A DNA stretch of 64,000 bases from Micropruina glycogenica (GTDB lineage Bacteria > Actinomycetota > Actinomycetes > Propionibacteriales > Propionibacteriaceae): NCBI RefSeq assembly GCF_900289045.1, contig NZ_LT985188.1, positions 682,001-746,000 on the forward strand. The letters run 5' to 3'. The translations under genes were made by a program, and so were the position numbers. The notes beneath the pieces were generated by a model. That model was not told the DNA's origin. It worked only from the letters and a program-made list of their open reading frames with translations, and did not search any database. Positions 1-9,636 of this stretch are shown here, piece after piece. Numbering within the stretch: position 1 is the first letter of the stretch; the number at the start of each line of letters is the position of its first letter.

Positions 1-891
1 CGCCCGGGCGACCAGCATGCCGAGGCTCTTGCCGCCGATCCGTCCGGTACCGATCAGCCGCGACGCCACCGCCAGCAGGTCGACCAGCCGCAGGTTGGCC
101 CGGCACAGTTCCGCCATTCGGCCCCGGGCGCCGACCAGCACCTCCATCAGGGTCTCTCGGGCGGCCTCCTGCTCCGACGCGGAACCGTCCAGCGCGGCCC
201 ACGCCTCATCGACCACCGACTGCCACACCTCGGGCTGATCGATCCGCCGGGCCAGCGACGCGAACAACTGGGTGGTGGCCGCCGACGAGGTGATCGACAT
301 CGCCCGGCCGCCGCTGAGCAGGTGCGGAAAGAACATGGTGGGGGAGTGTCGCTGCCACACCTTGAGCGGCTGAACGTACAGCGCGTCGTCGATACGGTGC
401 AGGTCGAGCAGCACCTGAGTGGTCTCGCGGATCGCCGCCACCGTCGCGTAGCTGTGCCGGTTCCGCAGCAGCGGAAAGTAGGCGATGGTGTCGAGTTCGA
501 ACAGGAACGGGCAGGTGGCGCGAAAGAAGTTGGCCACCATCAGGTCGGAGCGCCACGCCCGGTGCAGGTCGCTCAGCGGGTCGATCACGTAGAAGCCGAG
601 CCGGCCCACCTCGGCGAGCAGATCGTGCACGGCGATGGCGAACGGCTCGAAGCCGGCGAACGGGTCGAGGGTGTGCACCTCGACCCCGGCGAGGTCGTCC
701 AGCAGCGGCGGGCGCTGGCCGAAGCTCAGGTACAGCACGCGGCGGCCCTCGGCCAGCGCGCGGCCGACGAAGGGTTCGGCAACCGCGGCGAAATCTGCCT
801 CGGAGTCGACCTGCCAGACCACGTTGTCGCCGACCCTGAGGTCGTCGATGATCGCGTCCAGGCCGGGGACGCCGGTGCTGGCCCGGGTCAT
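1..891 (-). CDS. PEP/pyruvate-binding domain protein, N-terminal part (partial)
   Basis: An open frame of 297 codons starts at ATG 891 and runs off the left edge without a stop. The N-terminus (STGVPGLDAIIDDL) resembles the start of KaiC/RecA-like ATPase domains, but I see no intact Walker A loop, so the domain may be degenerate. The last visible residues, IGGKSLGMLVARA, match the opening of the PEP/pyruvate-binding (PPDK N-terminal) fold, so the missing part probably carries an ATP-grasp-like domain. Proteins with this architecture are usually annotated as putative PEP synthase or PPDK-like proteins of unproven activity. The start lies 4 bases beyond the gdhA stop, so the two genes are almost certainly cotranscribed. 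Family assignment is from memory; enzymatic function is not established. Confidence 0.7.
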   Translation of the reverse strand, partial: MTRASTGVPGLDAIIDDLRVGDNVVWQVDSEADFAAVAEPFVGRALAEGRRVLYLSFGQRPPLLDDLAGVEVHTLDPFAGFEPFAIAVHDLLAEVGRLGFYVIDPLSDLHRAWRSDLMVANFFRATCPFLFELDTIAYFPLLRNRHSYATVAAIRETTQVLLDLHRIDDALYVQPLKVWQRHSPTMFFPHLLSGGRAMSITSSAATTQLFASLARRIDQPEVWQSVVDEAWAALDGSASEQEAARETLMEVLVGARGRMAELCRANLRLVDLLAVASRLIGTGRIGGKSLGMLVARA

Positions 892-895
892 CGCA

Positions 896-2260
<1,365 letters not shown>

Positions 2261-2394
2261 TTGCGACCCGACCATGGTGCGGTCCTGGTTTCTCAAGCCG
2301 GTCCAGACGCGATCCGCCGGCCGCGATCGGCAGGGTGCGTCGGTCGGTGCACGGCACGGTATCGTGAGAGGTCGTCCGTCCACCAGGAAGCTGC

Positions 2395-4227
2395 ATGTCT
2401 GCACCACGTCCAGGCGCCACGCCACCGGAGCTGCTCCGCAACTTCTGCATCATCGCGCACATCGACCACGGCAAGTCCACGCTGGCCGACCGCATGCTGC
2501 AGGCGACGGGCGTTGTCGACGCGCGGTCGATGCGGGCGCAGTACCTCGACCGCATGGACATCGAGCGCGAACGCGGCATCACGATCAAGAGCCAGGCCGT
2601 GCGCATGCCGTGGCGCAGCGACGGTCGCGACCACGTGCTGAACATGATCGACACCCCTGGTCACGTCGACTTCACCTATGAGGTGTCACGGTCGTTGGCG
2701 GCGTGCGAGGGCGCGATCCTGCTGATCGACGCCGCCCAGGGCATCGAGGCGCAGACGCTCGCCAACCTGTACCTGGCGCTGGACGCCGACCTGCACATCA
2801 TTCCGGTGCTCAACAAGATCGACCTGCCCAGCGCCCAGCCCGACAAGTTCGCCGCCGAGATCGCCCACCTGGTCGGCTGTGACCCCGATGAGGTGTTCCG
2901 GGTGTCGGCGAAGACGGGCGAGGGTGTCGCCGAGCTGTTGGACGAGATCGTGGCCCAGATTCCCGCCCCGGTCGGTGACGCCGACGCTCCGGCCCGGGCC
3001 CTGATCTTCGACTCGGTGTACGACACCTATCGCGGCGTCGTCACCTACGTGCGGGTGGTCGACGGCGCGCTGGCGCATCGCGACCGCATTCTGATGATGT
3101 CGACCAAGGCCACCCATGAGGTGCTCGAGGTGGGCGTGATCAGCCCCGAGCCGCTGCCGTCCAAGGGGCTCGGCGTGGGCGAGGTCGGCTACCTGATCAC
3201 CGGGGTGAAAGACGTGCGGCAGTCGCGCGTCGGCGATACCGTCACGCTGGTCAGTCGGCCCGCGCAGCACAACCTGGGCGGGTACCGGCAGCCCAATCCG
3301 ATGGTCTACGCGGGCCTGTACCCCATCGACGGGGCCGATTTTCCCGAGTTGCGCGAGGCGCTCGACAAGCTGCAACTCAACGACGCGGCTTTGACGTATG
3401 AGCCCGAGACGTCCGGTGCGTTGGGGTTCGGTTTTCGCGTCGGCTTTCTGGGCCTGCTGCACATGGAAATCGTGCGCGAGCGGCTCGAACGCGAGTTCGA
3501 CCTCGACCTGATTTCGACGGCGCCGAACGTGGTGTACCGGGTGGTGATGGAAGACGGCAGCGAGCACCTGGTCACGAACCCGTCCGAATACCCCGAGGGC
3601 AAGGTGGCCGAGGTGTGGGAGCCGGTGGTGAAGGCCACGATTCTGACCCCCACCGACTACATCGGCACGATTCTGGAGCTGTGCCAGGCACGGCGTGGCG
3701 TTCAGACCGGCATGGACTACCTCAGCGAAGACCGGGTCGAGATTCGTTACCAGTTGCCGCTTGCCGAAATCGTGTTCGACTTCTTCGACGCCCTGAAGTC
3801 GCGCACCAAGGGGTATGCGTCGCTCGACTACGACGAGGCCGGCGAGCAGGTGGCCAAGCTGGTGAAGGTCGACATTCTGCTGCACGGCGACCCGGTGGAC
3901 GCCTTCAGCGCGATCGTGCACACCGACGCCGCCTACGCCTACGGGGTGGCCATGGCCAAGAAGCTCAAGGAGCTGATCCCGCGGCAACAGTTCGAGGTGC
4001 CCATTCAGGCCGCCATCGGCTCGCGGGTGATCGCGCGCGAAACGGTGCGGGCCATGCGCAAGGACGTGCTGGCCAAGTGCTACGGCGGCGACATCACCCG
4101 TAAGCGCAAGCTGCTCGAGAAGCAGAAAGAGGGCAAGAAGCGCATGAAAATGGTCGGCCGCGTCGAGGTGCCGCAAGAGGCGTTCGTGGCCGCGCTGTCG
4201 ACGGGGGAGACCGGCGGCAAGAAGTAG
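2395..4227 (+). CDS. lepA: elongation factor 4 (back-translocating GTPase LepA)
   Basis: A 610-residue translational GTPase, the normal LepA length. G1 is AHIDHGKST (residues 21-29), G3 is DTPGHVDF and G4 is NKID; the C-terminus ends in the basic LepA-specific tail ([16 protein letters not shown]). LepA acts on ribosomes in the cytoplasm, affecting back-translocation or ribosome assembly. The gene is divergent from gdhA across a 146-base gap. It opens the conserved actinobacterial series lepA-hemW-hrcA-dnaJ, although hemW here lies almost 8 kb downstream, separated by accessory genes. Confidence 0.98.
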   Translation: MSAPRPGATPPELLRNFCIIAHIDHGKSTLADRMLQATGVVDARSMRAQYLDRMDIERERGITIKSQAVRMPWRSDGRDHVLNMIDTPGHVDFTYEVSRSLAACEGAILLIDAAQGIEAQTLANLYLALDADLHIIPVLNKIDLPSAQPDKFAAEIAHLVGCDPDEVFRVSAKTGEGVAELLDEIVAQIPAPVGDADAPARALIFDSVYDTYRGVVTYVRVVDGALAHRDRILMMSTKATHEVLEVGVISPEPLPSKGLGVGEVGYLITGVKDVRQSRVGDTVTLVSRPAQHNLGGYRQPNPMVYAGLYPIDGADFPELREALDKLQLNDAALTYEPETSGALGFGFRVGFLGLLHMEIVRERLEREFDLDLISTAPNVVYRVVMEDGSEHLVTNPSEYPEGKVAEVWEPVVKATILTPTDYIGTILELCQARRGVQTGMDYLSEDRVEIRYQLPLAEIVFDFFDALKSRTKGYASLDYDEAGEQVAKLVKVDILLHGDPVDAFSAIVHTDAAYAYGVAMAKKLKELIPRQQFEVPIQAAIGSRVIARETVRAMRKDVLAKCYGGDITRKRKLLEKQKEGKKRMKMVGRVEVPQEAFVAALSTGETGGKK

Positions 4228-4270
4228 CCGTGGGGTGCAGTTGAGCCTCAGGGTGTTGCACTGCAAGCGA

Positions 4271-4313
4271 TTATCCACAGGTGCAGGGATTCTGCAACGA
4301 GTTGTGTGGATAA
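4271..4313. promoter_or_regulatory. two perfect DnaA-box sequences in inverted orientation
   Basis: TTATCCACA lies at 4271-4279 and its exact reverse complement TGTGGATAA at 4305-4313, separated by 25 bases, between lepA and a lipoprotein gene. Each is a perfect match to the consensus DnaA box. They could equally be the arms of a weak hairpin. Function is inference. Confidence 0.4.
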
Positions 4314-4382
4314 CTACCGAGACGGATTCGTTCGGTCTGGGTGGCGTGTAACACTGGCCCGCATCCCCAGGAGGTGCAGGGC

Positions 4383-4976
4383 ATGCGGCGAACAGTGGCA
4401 GCGGTGGCGGCGGTAGCCGCCGTGCTCTTGGCAGGCTGCGTGCCCCAGACGCCGCCATCCCCGACCCCCAGCCCGACGCCGACGTTCATGTGCACGCCAG
4501 AGGCGGGCGGCACTGAGGCCCCGTGCTCCGAGCAGGAGTACCAGAAGATGAAGGCCAAGGACGCGTTGTACGCGGAAGCCGAGCAGGTATACCGGACGTA
4601 TCAAGCGGAGTATGCAAAAGTGATTCGAAAAGGTGGTAGCACGACTCTTTCGCCGGGCTTGAAGGCGACTATCGGATCTCCAGAAGTCTCAGCGAGCGTT
4701 CTGCGAGGGTTGAGATACTTCCATGATAATGGACTGCGCCTGAAGGGTGAGGCATCTGTGATCGCTTCCGCCGCTCGGGAGCCGAGTAGGGAACGCGGCG
4801 GGTCGGTAGTGGCAATGACATTCTGCGTTGATGGTCGAAAAACGACAGTCTTCAAGGGAAGCAAGAGACAAGGTTCCGGGATTGTCGGAATCGACACGGT
4901 GTATTTTGCCCTGCGGGACGGTTCGCTCCGAATGGCGTCGGTTGACTCAAAGGTGGTCTCTTCGTGTGGCGTCTAG
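4383..4976 (+). CDS. putative lipoprotein of unknown function
   Basis: A 197-residue protein starting at ATG 4383, with AGGAGGTG eight bases upstream. A lipoprotein signal peptide ends in LLAGC near residue 19, followed by a short Pro/Thr-rich linker (residues 20-32). The mature part has no domain I recognise. The second half of the gene is visibly richer in A+T than its neighbours, with many codons ending in A or T, suggesting relatively recent acquisition. It overlaps the next gene by 13 bases, so the two are translationally coupled and probably work together at the cell surface. Confidence 0.75.
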   Translation: MRRTVAAVAAVAAVLLAGCVPQTPPSPTPSPTPTFMCTPEAGGTEAPCSEQEYQKMKAKDALYAEAEQVYRTYQAEYAKVIRKGGSTTLSPGLKATIGSPEVSASVLRGLRYFHDNGLRLKGEASVIASAAREPSRERGGSVVAMTFCVDGRKTTVFKGSKRQGSGIVGIDTVYFALRDGSLRMASVDSKVVSSCGV

Positions 4977-5722
4977 TCCTAACCGTGGTGATGCTGGCCT
5001 CGCTTGTTCTTGGAATGAGTCCATCGCACGCTTACGCAGATGATGGCTGTCCCGCAGGCACTCATGCCGTGTCAGCGGGCGCGGGCCAAGCGGTCGTTTC
5101 ATATATACAGATTTGTGTCAAGGACAAGAAAGATGATGATTCATCGTCGAAGACGGATGAGTCCAACACCGATCGGGAGGGCTGCGAAATGAGTGATCTT
5201 GACTCGACTGTTCCGACCTCCGGATGTCAGAGCTTTGCCAACTCTTCTGCTGATCCGGCTTTGCTTGCACGCTCACTGGTGGCGAGACTGAGGCTTCCAG
5301 CACCTACTCCAGTCTTCGGTCCAGACCCAAACAAGAACGAGTGGAAGATGCTTGCAGTGGGTTTTCCAGTGTGGCTCACGACAGACGGTGTGCGGCACAA
5401 ATCCGTTGTAGCCACGACAGGTGGCCTCACGCTGAGGCTCAGCGCCGATCTGCAGTCCACCACGTTCGCGATGGGTGATGGCTCGCGGGTGACCTGTACG
5501 GCGATGACGCCGTTCACGGCCTCGTCGAAGGCAGGCTCGCCGTCACCGACCTGTGGGCACACCTACACGAAACCGTCCCTGTCGAAGGGCTCGTACACCG
5601 TCACCGCGACCGCCAACTGGTTGATTCGCTGGAGCGTGGACGGTTTCTCGGGCAGCTTCCCGATGTCGTACTCGGATTCGGCCCAGCTCGCGATCGGCGA
5701 GCTGCAGGCACTCAACCGCTAA
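4964..5722 (+). CDS. secreted protein of unknown function
   Basis: A 252-residue protein with a GTG start inside the 3' end of the preceding lipoprotein gene. A classic signal peptide covers residues 1-26 (hydrophobic LVLTVVMLASLVLG, then SHAYADD). A charged Lys/Asp/Ser-rich stretch around residues 50-72 is followed by a Ser/Thr-rich region and a C-terminal part with two cysteines. I do not recognise the family. The low G+C of its first half matches the upstream gene, so the pair was probably acquired as one unit. Confidence 0.72.
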   Translation: MWRLVLTVVMLASLVLGMSPSHAYADDGCPAGTHAVSAGAGQAVVSYIQICVKDKKDDDSSSKTDESNTDREGCEMSDLDSTVPTSGCQSFANSSADPALLARSLVARLRLPAPTPVFGPDPNKNEWKMLAVGFPVWLTTDGVRHKSVVATTGGLTLRLSADLQSTTFAMGDGSRVTCTAMTPFTASSKAGSPSPTCGHTYTKPSLSKGSYTVTATANWLIRWSVDGFSGSFPMSYSDSAQLAIGELQALNR

Positions 5723-5734
5723 GTCGCTCGGCCG

Positions 5735-6448
5735 TCAGGCCAGCGTGCCGATGCGGAACTGGGTCAGCTGGCTGGCTGGCCGCTGCTGCCCGGAGTGCTG
5801 CTGTTCGAAGGCCTGCGTGGCGTCGGTTCCGCAGATCGCTGCGATGTGGTCGGCGCCGCCGGGGTGCTGGTTGACCCAGTCGGTGAGGTTGTAGACCTCG
5901 CCCTCAATGGCTGCCCAGCAGTCGGTGGCCTGGTTGTGTTGCTTCACCTGATCGAGGGTGTAGGTCTGGGCGGTGCCGGACGCGTCGGCCGTGGCGGTCG
6001 CCGCCGGCGTTGGGGACGTGCCGCCCCACACCGCCGTCGCGCCGCTGTGACCGACCAGCACCGTCATCGCGACCGACCCCACCGCTGCCACCGCTGCGGC
6101 CAGCCCCATGCCGCGGGTGAGGGGCGTCTGCTGGTCGCTACCACGCTGCAGGAAGTACCACACCGCGCCCAGCACGAGCGTGGCCAACGCCACCCAGGGC
6201 AACACCTGGCCGAGCGACTGGTGGGCGGCCGGAATTCCGACCTGTGCCGCCAGCGCGTTGCCCGACAGCATCGCCACGAAGGCTGACACGGTGCCCACGA
6301 TCAGCCCCAGCACGCTCAGGCCGGCGAACGTCCGACGCCAGCGGCCCACGACGACGCAGGCGATCAGACCCAGCGCCGACAACGGCAGCAGCACGACGAC
6401 GGCGTGCACCACCAACGGGTGCAGCGGCAGTCCAAAGACGTCGAACAT
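5735..6448 (-). CDS. DUF2231-like membrane protein with C-terminal cytochrome b5 domain
   Basis: A 237-residue protein. The first about 135 residues hold four hydrophobic segments beginning LPLHPLVVHAVVVLLPL, typical of DUF2231 membrane domains. Residues about 155-237 form a cytochrome b5-like heme-binding domain: YTLDQVKQHN, then CWAAIEGEVYNLTDWV and the axial heme motif HPGG. The start at 6448 is preceded by GAGGAG. The domain is probably extracytoplasmic and may serve in membrane-linked electron transfer; the partner is unknown. A second secreted cytochrome b5-domain protein lies 0.8 kb upstream on the same strand. Confidence 0.85.
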   Translation of the reverse strand: MFDVFGLPLHPLVVHAVVVLLPLSALGLIACVVVGRWRRTFAGLSVLGLIVGTVSAFVAMLSGNALAAQVGIPAAHQSLGQVLPWVALATLVLGAVWYFLQRGSDQQTPLTRGMGLAAAVAAVGSVAMTVLVGHSGATAVWGGTSPTPAATATADASGTAQTYTLDQVKQHNQATDCWAAIEGEVYNLTDWVNQHPGGADHIAAICGTDATQAFEQQHSGQQRPASQLTQFRIGTLA

Positions 6449-6564
6449 CGGCGGGCTCCTCGAGGGTGACAGAGTCGTTGATGTGTCAACAATACCGACG
6501 CAGCGGGCAACGCCGAAGCGTTCGTGCCTGTGAATCGGCTATGCGTGCGCGCCGAGAGGCCTCG

Positions 6565-7167
6565 TCACAAAGCCTTTCTGGCTGCGTCGGCGCGGCCGTG
6601 CAGCCACCAGGCTGCCAGTACGCCACCCACGGCACCGCCCAGATGCGCCTGCCATGACACGCCCGGCTGAGTGGGCAGCACGCCCCACAACACCCCGCCG
6701 TACAGCACCAGCACCCCGATCGAGATGGCGATCTGGGCGCCGTTGCGGGTGAGGAAGCCGCGCACCAGCAGGTAGGTGAGCCAGCCGAAGATCAACCCGC
6801 TGGCGCCGATCGTCACGGTGTAGGGCGGGCTGAGCAGCCAGGCGAACAGTCCGCTGACGACCACCACGATGAGGGTTGCCCACCCTGCCCGGCCCAGGCC
6901 GCCCATCAGCACCAGAAAGCCCAGCACGAAGAACGGAATCGTGTTCGCCGTCAGGTGCGCCCAGTCGTCATGCAGCAGCGGGGCCACGAACACCGATGGC
7001 AGTGATGAGACCTGCCACGCGTGAATGCCGAACATTTCGAGCGCGCTGCGGGTCACCTGATCGAGCACCTCGATCACCCACAACAGGGCCGTCCAGGCGC
7101 CGATCGCGATGGCCGCGGTTCGCGCAGGCACCTGCCCCCCGCGCCGCGACAGCGTGTTGCTGGTCAT
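6565..7167 (-). CDS. rhomboid family intramembrane serine protease
   Basis: A 200-residue polytopic membrane protein with about six hydrophobic segments. The catalytic serine lies in GASGLIFG (about residue 126) and the catalytic histidine in WQAHLGGAVGG near residue 178; the usual HLTANTI motif is present near residue 70. Rhomboids cut transmembrane segments of other proteins. The gene sits between two cytochrome b5-domain genes on the same strand. CAGACT lies 7 bases before the ATG, suggesting a leaderless transcript. The substrate is unknown. Confidence 0.88.
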   Translation of the reverse strand: MTSNTLSRRGGQVPARTAAIAIGAWTALLWVIEVLDQVTRSALEMFGIHAWQVSSLPSVFVAPLLHDDWAHLTANTIPFFVLGFLVLMGGLGRAGWATLIVVVVSGLFAWLLSPPYTVTIGASGLIFGWLTYLLVRGFLTRNGAQIAISIGVLVLYGGVLWGVLPTQPGVSWQAHLGGAVGGVLAAWWLHGRADAARKAL

Positions 7168-7202
7168 GCCGTCCAGTCTGCCTGCGCGACCAAGTGCGCC
7201 AC

Positions 7203-7610
7203 TCAGTCGGTGAGGGTGCCCACCTTGAACGAGGCGAGTTGTTCATTGGGCCTGGCCTGGTCGTCGTGCTGGTTGTGAAACGCGCTGGTGGCGTCGGTGC
7301 CGCACAGGCCGATGATCTTGTCCGGGCCGCCGGGGTGTCGGCTGATCCACTGCGTCAGGTCGTAGACGTCGCCGTCGATGGCTGCCCAGCAGTCGGTCTG
7401 ACTGTTGTGCTTGGCGACGTCGGCCATGGTGTAGCTCTGGGACGACCCGGAAGGGGACGCCGCCCCCGTGGCACTTGCACTCGGCGCAGGCGCGGCGGCG
7501 CTGGACGACGCCGGGGCGGGGGCTGCCGAAGTGGCTGCGGCTCCACCGCTGCAGGCAGCCAGCGGCACGAGCGCGAGGGTGGCCAGAACGATTCCGGTGC
7601 GCAGAGTCAT
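7203..7610 (-). CDS. cytochrome b5-domain lipoprotein
   Basis: A 135-residue protein from ATG 7610 with a lipoprotein signal (LALVPLAAC near residue 20), an Ala/Ser/Pro-rich linker to about residue 60 and a C-terminal cytochrome b5-like domain (YTMADVAKHN, CWAAIDGDVYDLTQWI, heme motif HPGG). The soluble domain closely resembles the C-terminus of the protein at 5735-6448, suggesting duplication. An alternative start at 7634 adds eight residues; neither start has a clear ribosome binding site. It is probably a surface heme protein. Confidence 0.82.
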   Translation of the reverse strand: MTLRTGIVLATLALVPLAACSGGAAATSAAPAPASSSAAAPAPSASATGAASPSGSSQSYTMADVAKHNSQTDCWAAIDGDVYDLTQWISRHPGGPDKIIGLCGTDATSAFHNQHDDQARPNEQLASFKVGTLTD

Positions 7611-7731
7611 GTGATGAGAATACTGACGCATCAACGACCACCCAAGGCTCGCTTCGCACGGTGATACGCGCTAGCCAGAGCCACGCGTCCGGGCCGCGCG
7701 TTGGCGCACCACCGCACACACGGCCGCGTCC

Positions 7732-7745
7732 ATTGAAATCTCAAT
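7732..7745. promoter_or_regulatory. candidate operator upstream of the sugar ABC transporter
   Basis: ATTGA-AATC-TCAAT is a perfect inverted repeat with 5-bp arms and 4-bp spacer, about 30 bases upstream of the -10 box. It is AT-rich in a GC-rich setting. No adjacent regulator gene is present. Weak evidence. Confidence 0.3.
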
Positions 7746-7774
7746 CGGGGGTGGTTGCTGTCGGTGGCGGCAAC

Positions 7775-7780
7775 TAGAGT
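7775..7780 (+). promoter_or_regulatory. -10 box of a leaderless ABC transporter transcript
   Basis: TAGAGT is followed by seven bases and the GTG at 7788, with no ribosome binding site. This supports GTG 7788 as the start of the first permease. Confidence 0.45.
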
Positions 7781-7787
7781 CCGTGAC

Positions 7788-8678
7788 GTGCCGAAGGTTT
7801 CGCCCACCCGCCGCATGCGCCATGCACGGCTGGCGGCCGTGCTGTTGGCGCCGAGCCTGTTCGGCCTGTCGGCCTTTCTGCTGTTCCCCATCCTGGTGGT
7901 GATCTGGCTCTCGCTGAACCGGTGGGACCTGCTGGCCCCCTTGCGCTTCGTCGGGTTGGCCAACTACGTCGACGTCTTCACCGACCCGACCTTCGGCAAC
8001 AGCCTGTACCGCACCGTCATCTTCGTGTTGTCGGTGATTCCGCTGCAGACCGCGCTGGGCCTGTTTCTGGCGGTACTGCTCACCAGGGGGTTGCCCGGGT
8101 CGGGGCTCTTTCGGGTGATTTACGTGGTGCCGTGGATCTGCGCCCCGTTGGCCCTGGGTGTGGTGTGGAAGTGGATTCTCGCCCCCTACGACGGGGCACT
8201 GAACAACCTGCTCGGCATCAGTGTGGAATGGCTGTCGAACCCGGCCACGGCCATGCCGGCGGTGGCCGGTGTGACCATCTGGTCGCAGGTCGGTTACACC
8301 ACGTTGTTCTTCATGGCCGGGCTGGCCGCCATTCCCGACACCGTGATCGAAGCGGCCCAACTCGACGGCGCCGGCAACTGGCAGGTGTTCTGGCAGATCA
8401 AGCTGCCGCTGCTCGGGCCGACCATGTTCTTCGTGCTCGTCACGGGCGTGATCTCGGCTTTCCAGGCCTTCGACCAGATCTACGCGCTCACCCCCAACGG
8501 CGGCCCGCAGGGCACCACCGACGTGATCGCCAGCCGCATCTACTACGAGGCGTTTCAGGGCGGCTTCAACCTGGGCCGCGCCTCGGTGATGGCCCTGGTA
8601 CTGTTCGTGATTCTGGTCACGGTCACCTTGGTGCAGCAACGCTTCTTCGCGCAAAGGATCACCTATGACCTCAGTTGA
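7788..8678 (+). CDS. carbohydrate ABC transporter permease (MalF/LacF type)
   Basis: A 296-residue inner-membrane permease with six hydrophobic segments. The cytoplasmic coupling (EAA) loop reads EAAQLDGAGNWQVFWQIKLP, characteristic of CUT1-family sugar importers. The start is set at GTG 7788 because a TAGAGT -10 box precedes it by seven bases; ATG 7815 is possible. The 3' end overlaps the second permease by 14 bases. No ATPase gene lies nearby, so a shared MsiK-like ATPase elsewhere probably energises the system. The substrate cannot be read from sequence. Confidence 0.92.
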   Translation: MPKVSPTRRMRHARLAAVLLAPSLFGLSAFLLFPILVVIWLSLNRWDLLAPLRFVGLANYVDVFTDPTFGNSLYRTVIFVLSVIPLQTALGLFLAVLLTRGLPGSGLFRVIYVVPWICAPLALGVVWKWILAPYDGALNNLLGISVEWLSNPATAMPAVAGVTIWSQVGYTTLFFMAGLAAIPDTVIEAAQLDGAGNWQVFWQIKLPLLGPTMFFVLVTGVISAFQAFDQIYALTPNGGPQGTTDVIASRIYYEAFQGGFNLGRASVMALVLFVILVTVTLVQQRFFAQRITYDLS

Positions 8679-9573
8679 TCCCCGTGCACTGCCCGCCGCC
8701 GCGGCATCGGTGGCGACCGGCGTCCGCGCCCAGAAACCACAACACCTGCGCCGCAACCCGTTCGGGGACGTGCTGATCTACCTGATTCTGCTGGCGTCGG
8801 CCTCGCTGGTGCTCGGCCCCTTCGCGCTCAGCTTCATGACCGCGTTCAAGTCGCCGCAGCAGTTCGCGTCCGAGTCGTCCCTCGCGTTGCCGAACCCCTG
8901 GACGACCGAGAACTTCGCCCGGTTGTTCGGGGGCGACTACGGCTTCGTCAGCCCCATCGTGGTCACCGCCCAGGTGGTGGCGGTGATTCTGGTCGGCCAG
9001 CTGTTGTTCTCGGTGATGGCCGCCTACGCGTTCGCCAAGCTGCAGTTCCGCGGCCGTGACTCCCTGTTCTGGGTGTACCTGGCCACGCTGATGGTGCCCC
9101 AGGTGGTGATCGTCATTCCGCTGTTCGTGATGATGTCGCAACTCGGGCTGCGCAACACCTTCTGGTCGTTGGTGCTGCCGTTCATGTTCGGCTCGCCCTA
9201 TGCGGTGTTTCTGCTGCGCGAGCACTTTCGCAGCATTCCCGACGACCTCATCGACGCCGCTCGCATCGACGGCGCGGGCGACTGGCGCATTCTGTGGCAG
9301 ATCGTCGCGCCGCTGTCGCGCGGCATCATCTCGACACTGGCGATCATCACCGTCGTCAGTCACTGGAACAATTTCATGTGGCCGCTGATCATCACCACCG
9401 GGCGCGACTGGCAGGTCATCACCGTCGCCACGGCCAACCTGCAGAGCCAGTACAACAGCAACTGGACCCTGGTGATGGCCGCCACCACGGTGGCCATGGC
9501 GCCCCTGCTGGTGCTGTTCGCTATATTCCAGCGCAGCATCGTGAGTTCGATCTCACTCACCGGCTTCAAATGA
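8665..9573 (+). CDS. carbohydrate ABC transporter permease (MalG type)
   Basis: A 302-residue permease pairing with the preceding one. Its coupling loop is DAARIDGAGDWRILWQIVAP. The N-terminus carries a roughly 30-residue cytoplasmic extension before the first membrane segment (DVLIYLILLASASLVLGPFA). The ATG start lies within the end of the first permease gene, indicating translational coupling and equal production of the two subunits. Confidence 0.93.
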   Translation: MTSVDPRALPAAAASVATGVRAQKPQHLRRNPFGDVLIYLILLASASLVLGPFALSFMTAFKSPQQFASESSLALPNPWTTENFARLFGGDYGFVSPIVVTAQVVAVILVGQLLFSVMAAYAFAKLQFRGRDSLFWVYLATLMVPQVVIVIPLFVMMSQLGLRNTFWSLVLPFMFGSPYAVFLLREHFRSIPDDLIDAARIDGAGDWRILWQIVAPLSRGIISTLAIITVVSHWNNFMWPLIITTGRDWQVITVATANLQSQYNSNWTLVMAATTVAMAPLLVLFAIFQRSIVSSISLTGFK

Positions 9574-9636
9574 GCCCCGCAGACCAGCATTGATGTGATC
9601 ATTGCTTCTAGCCCAACTTCGAGAAGGAGAACCCCC

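Noticed and set aside
2686-4458. 590-codon minus-strand frame over lepA
   Set aside because: Shadow of lepA; His/Gln/Arg-rich without motifs.
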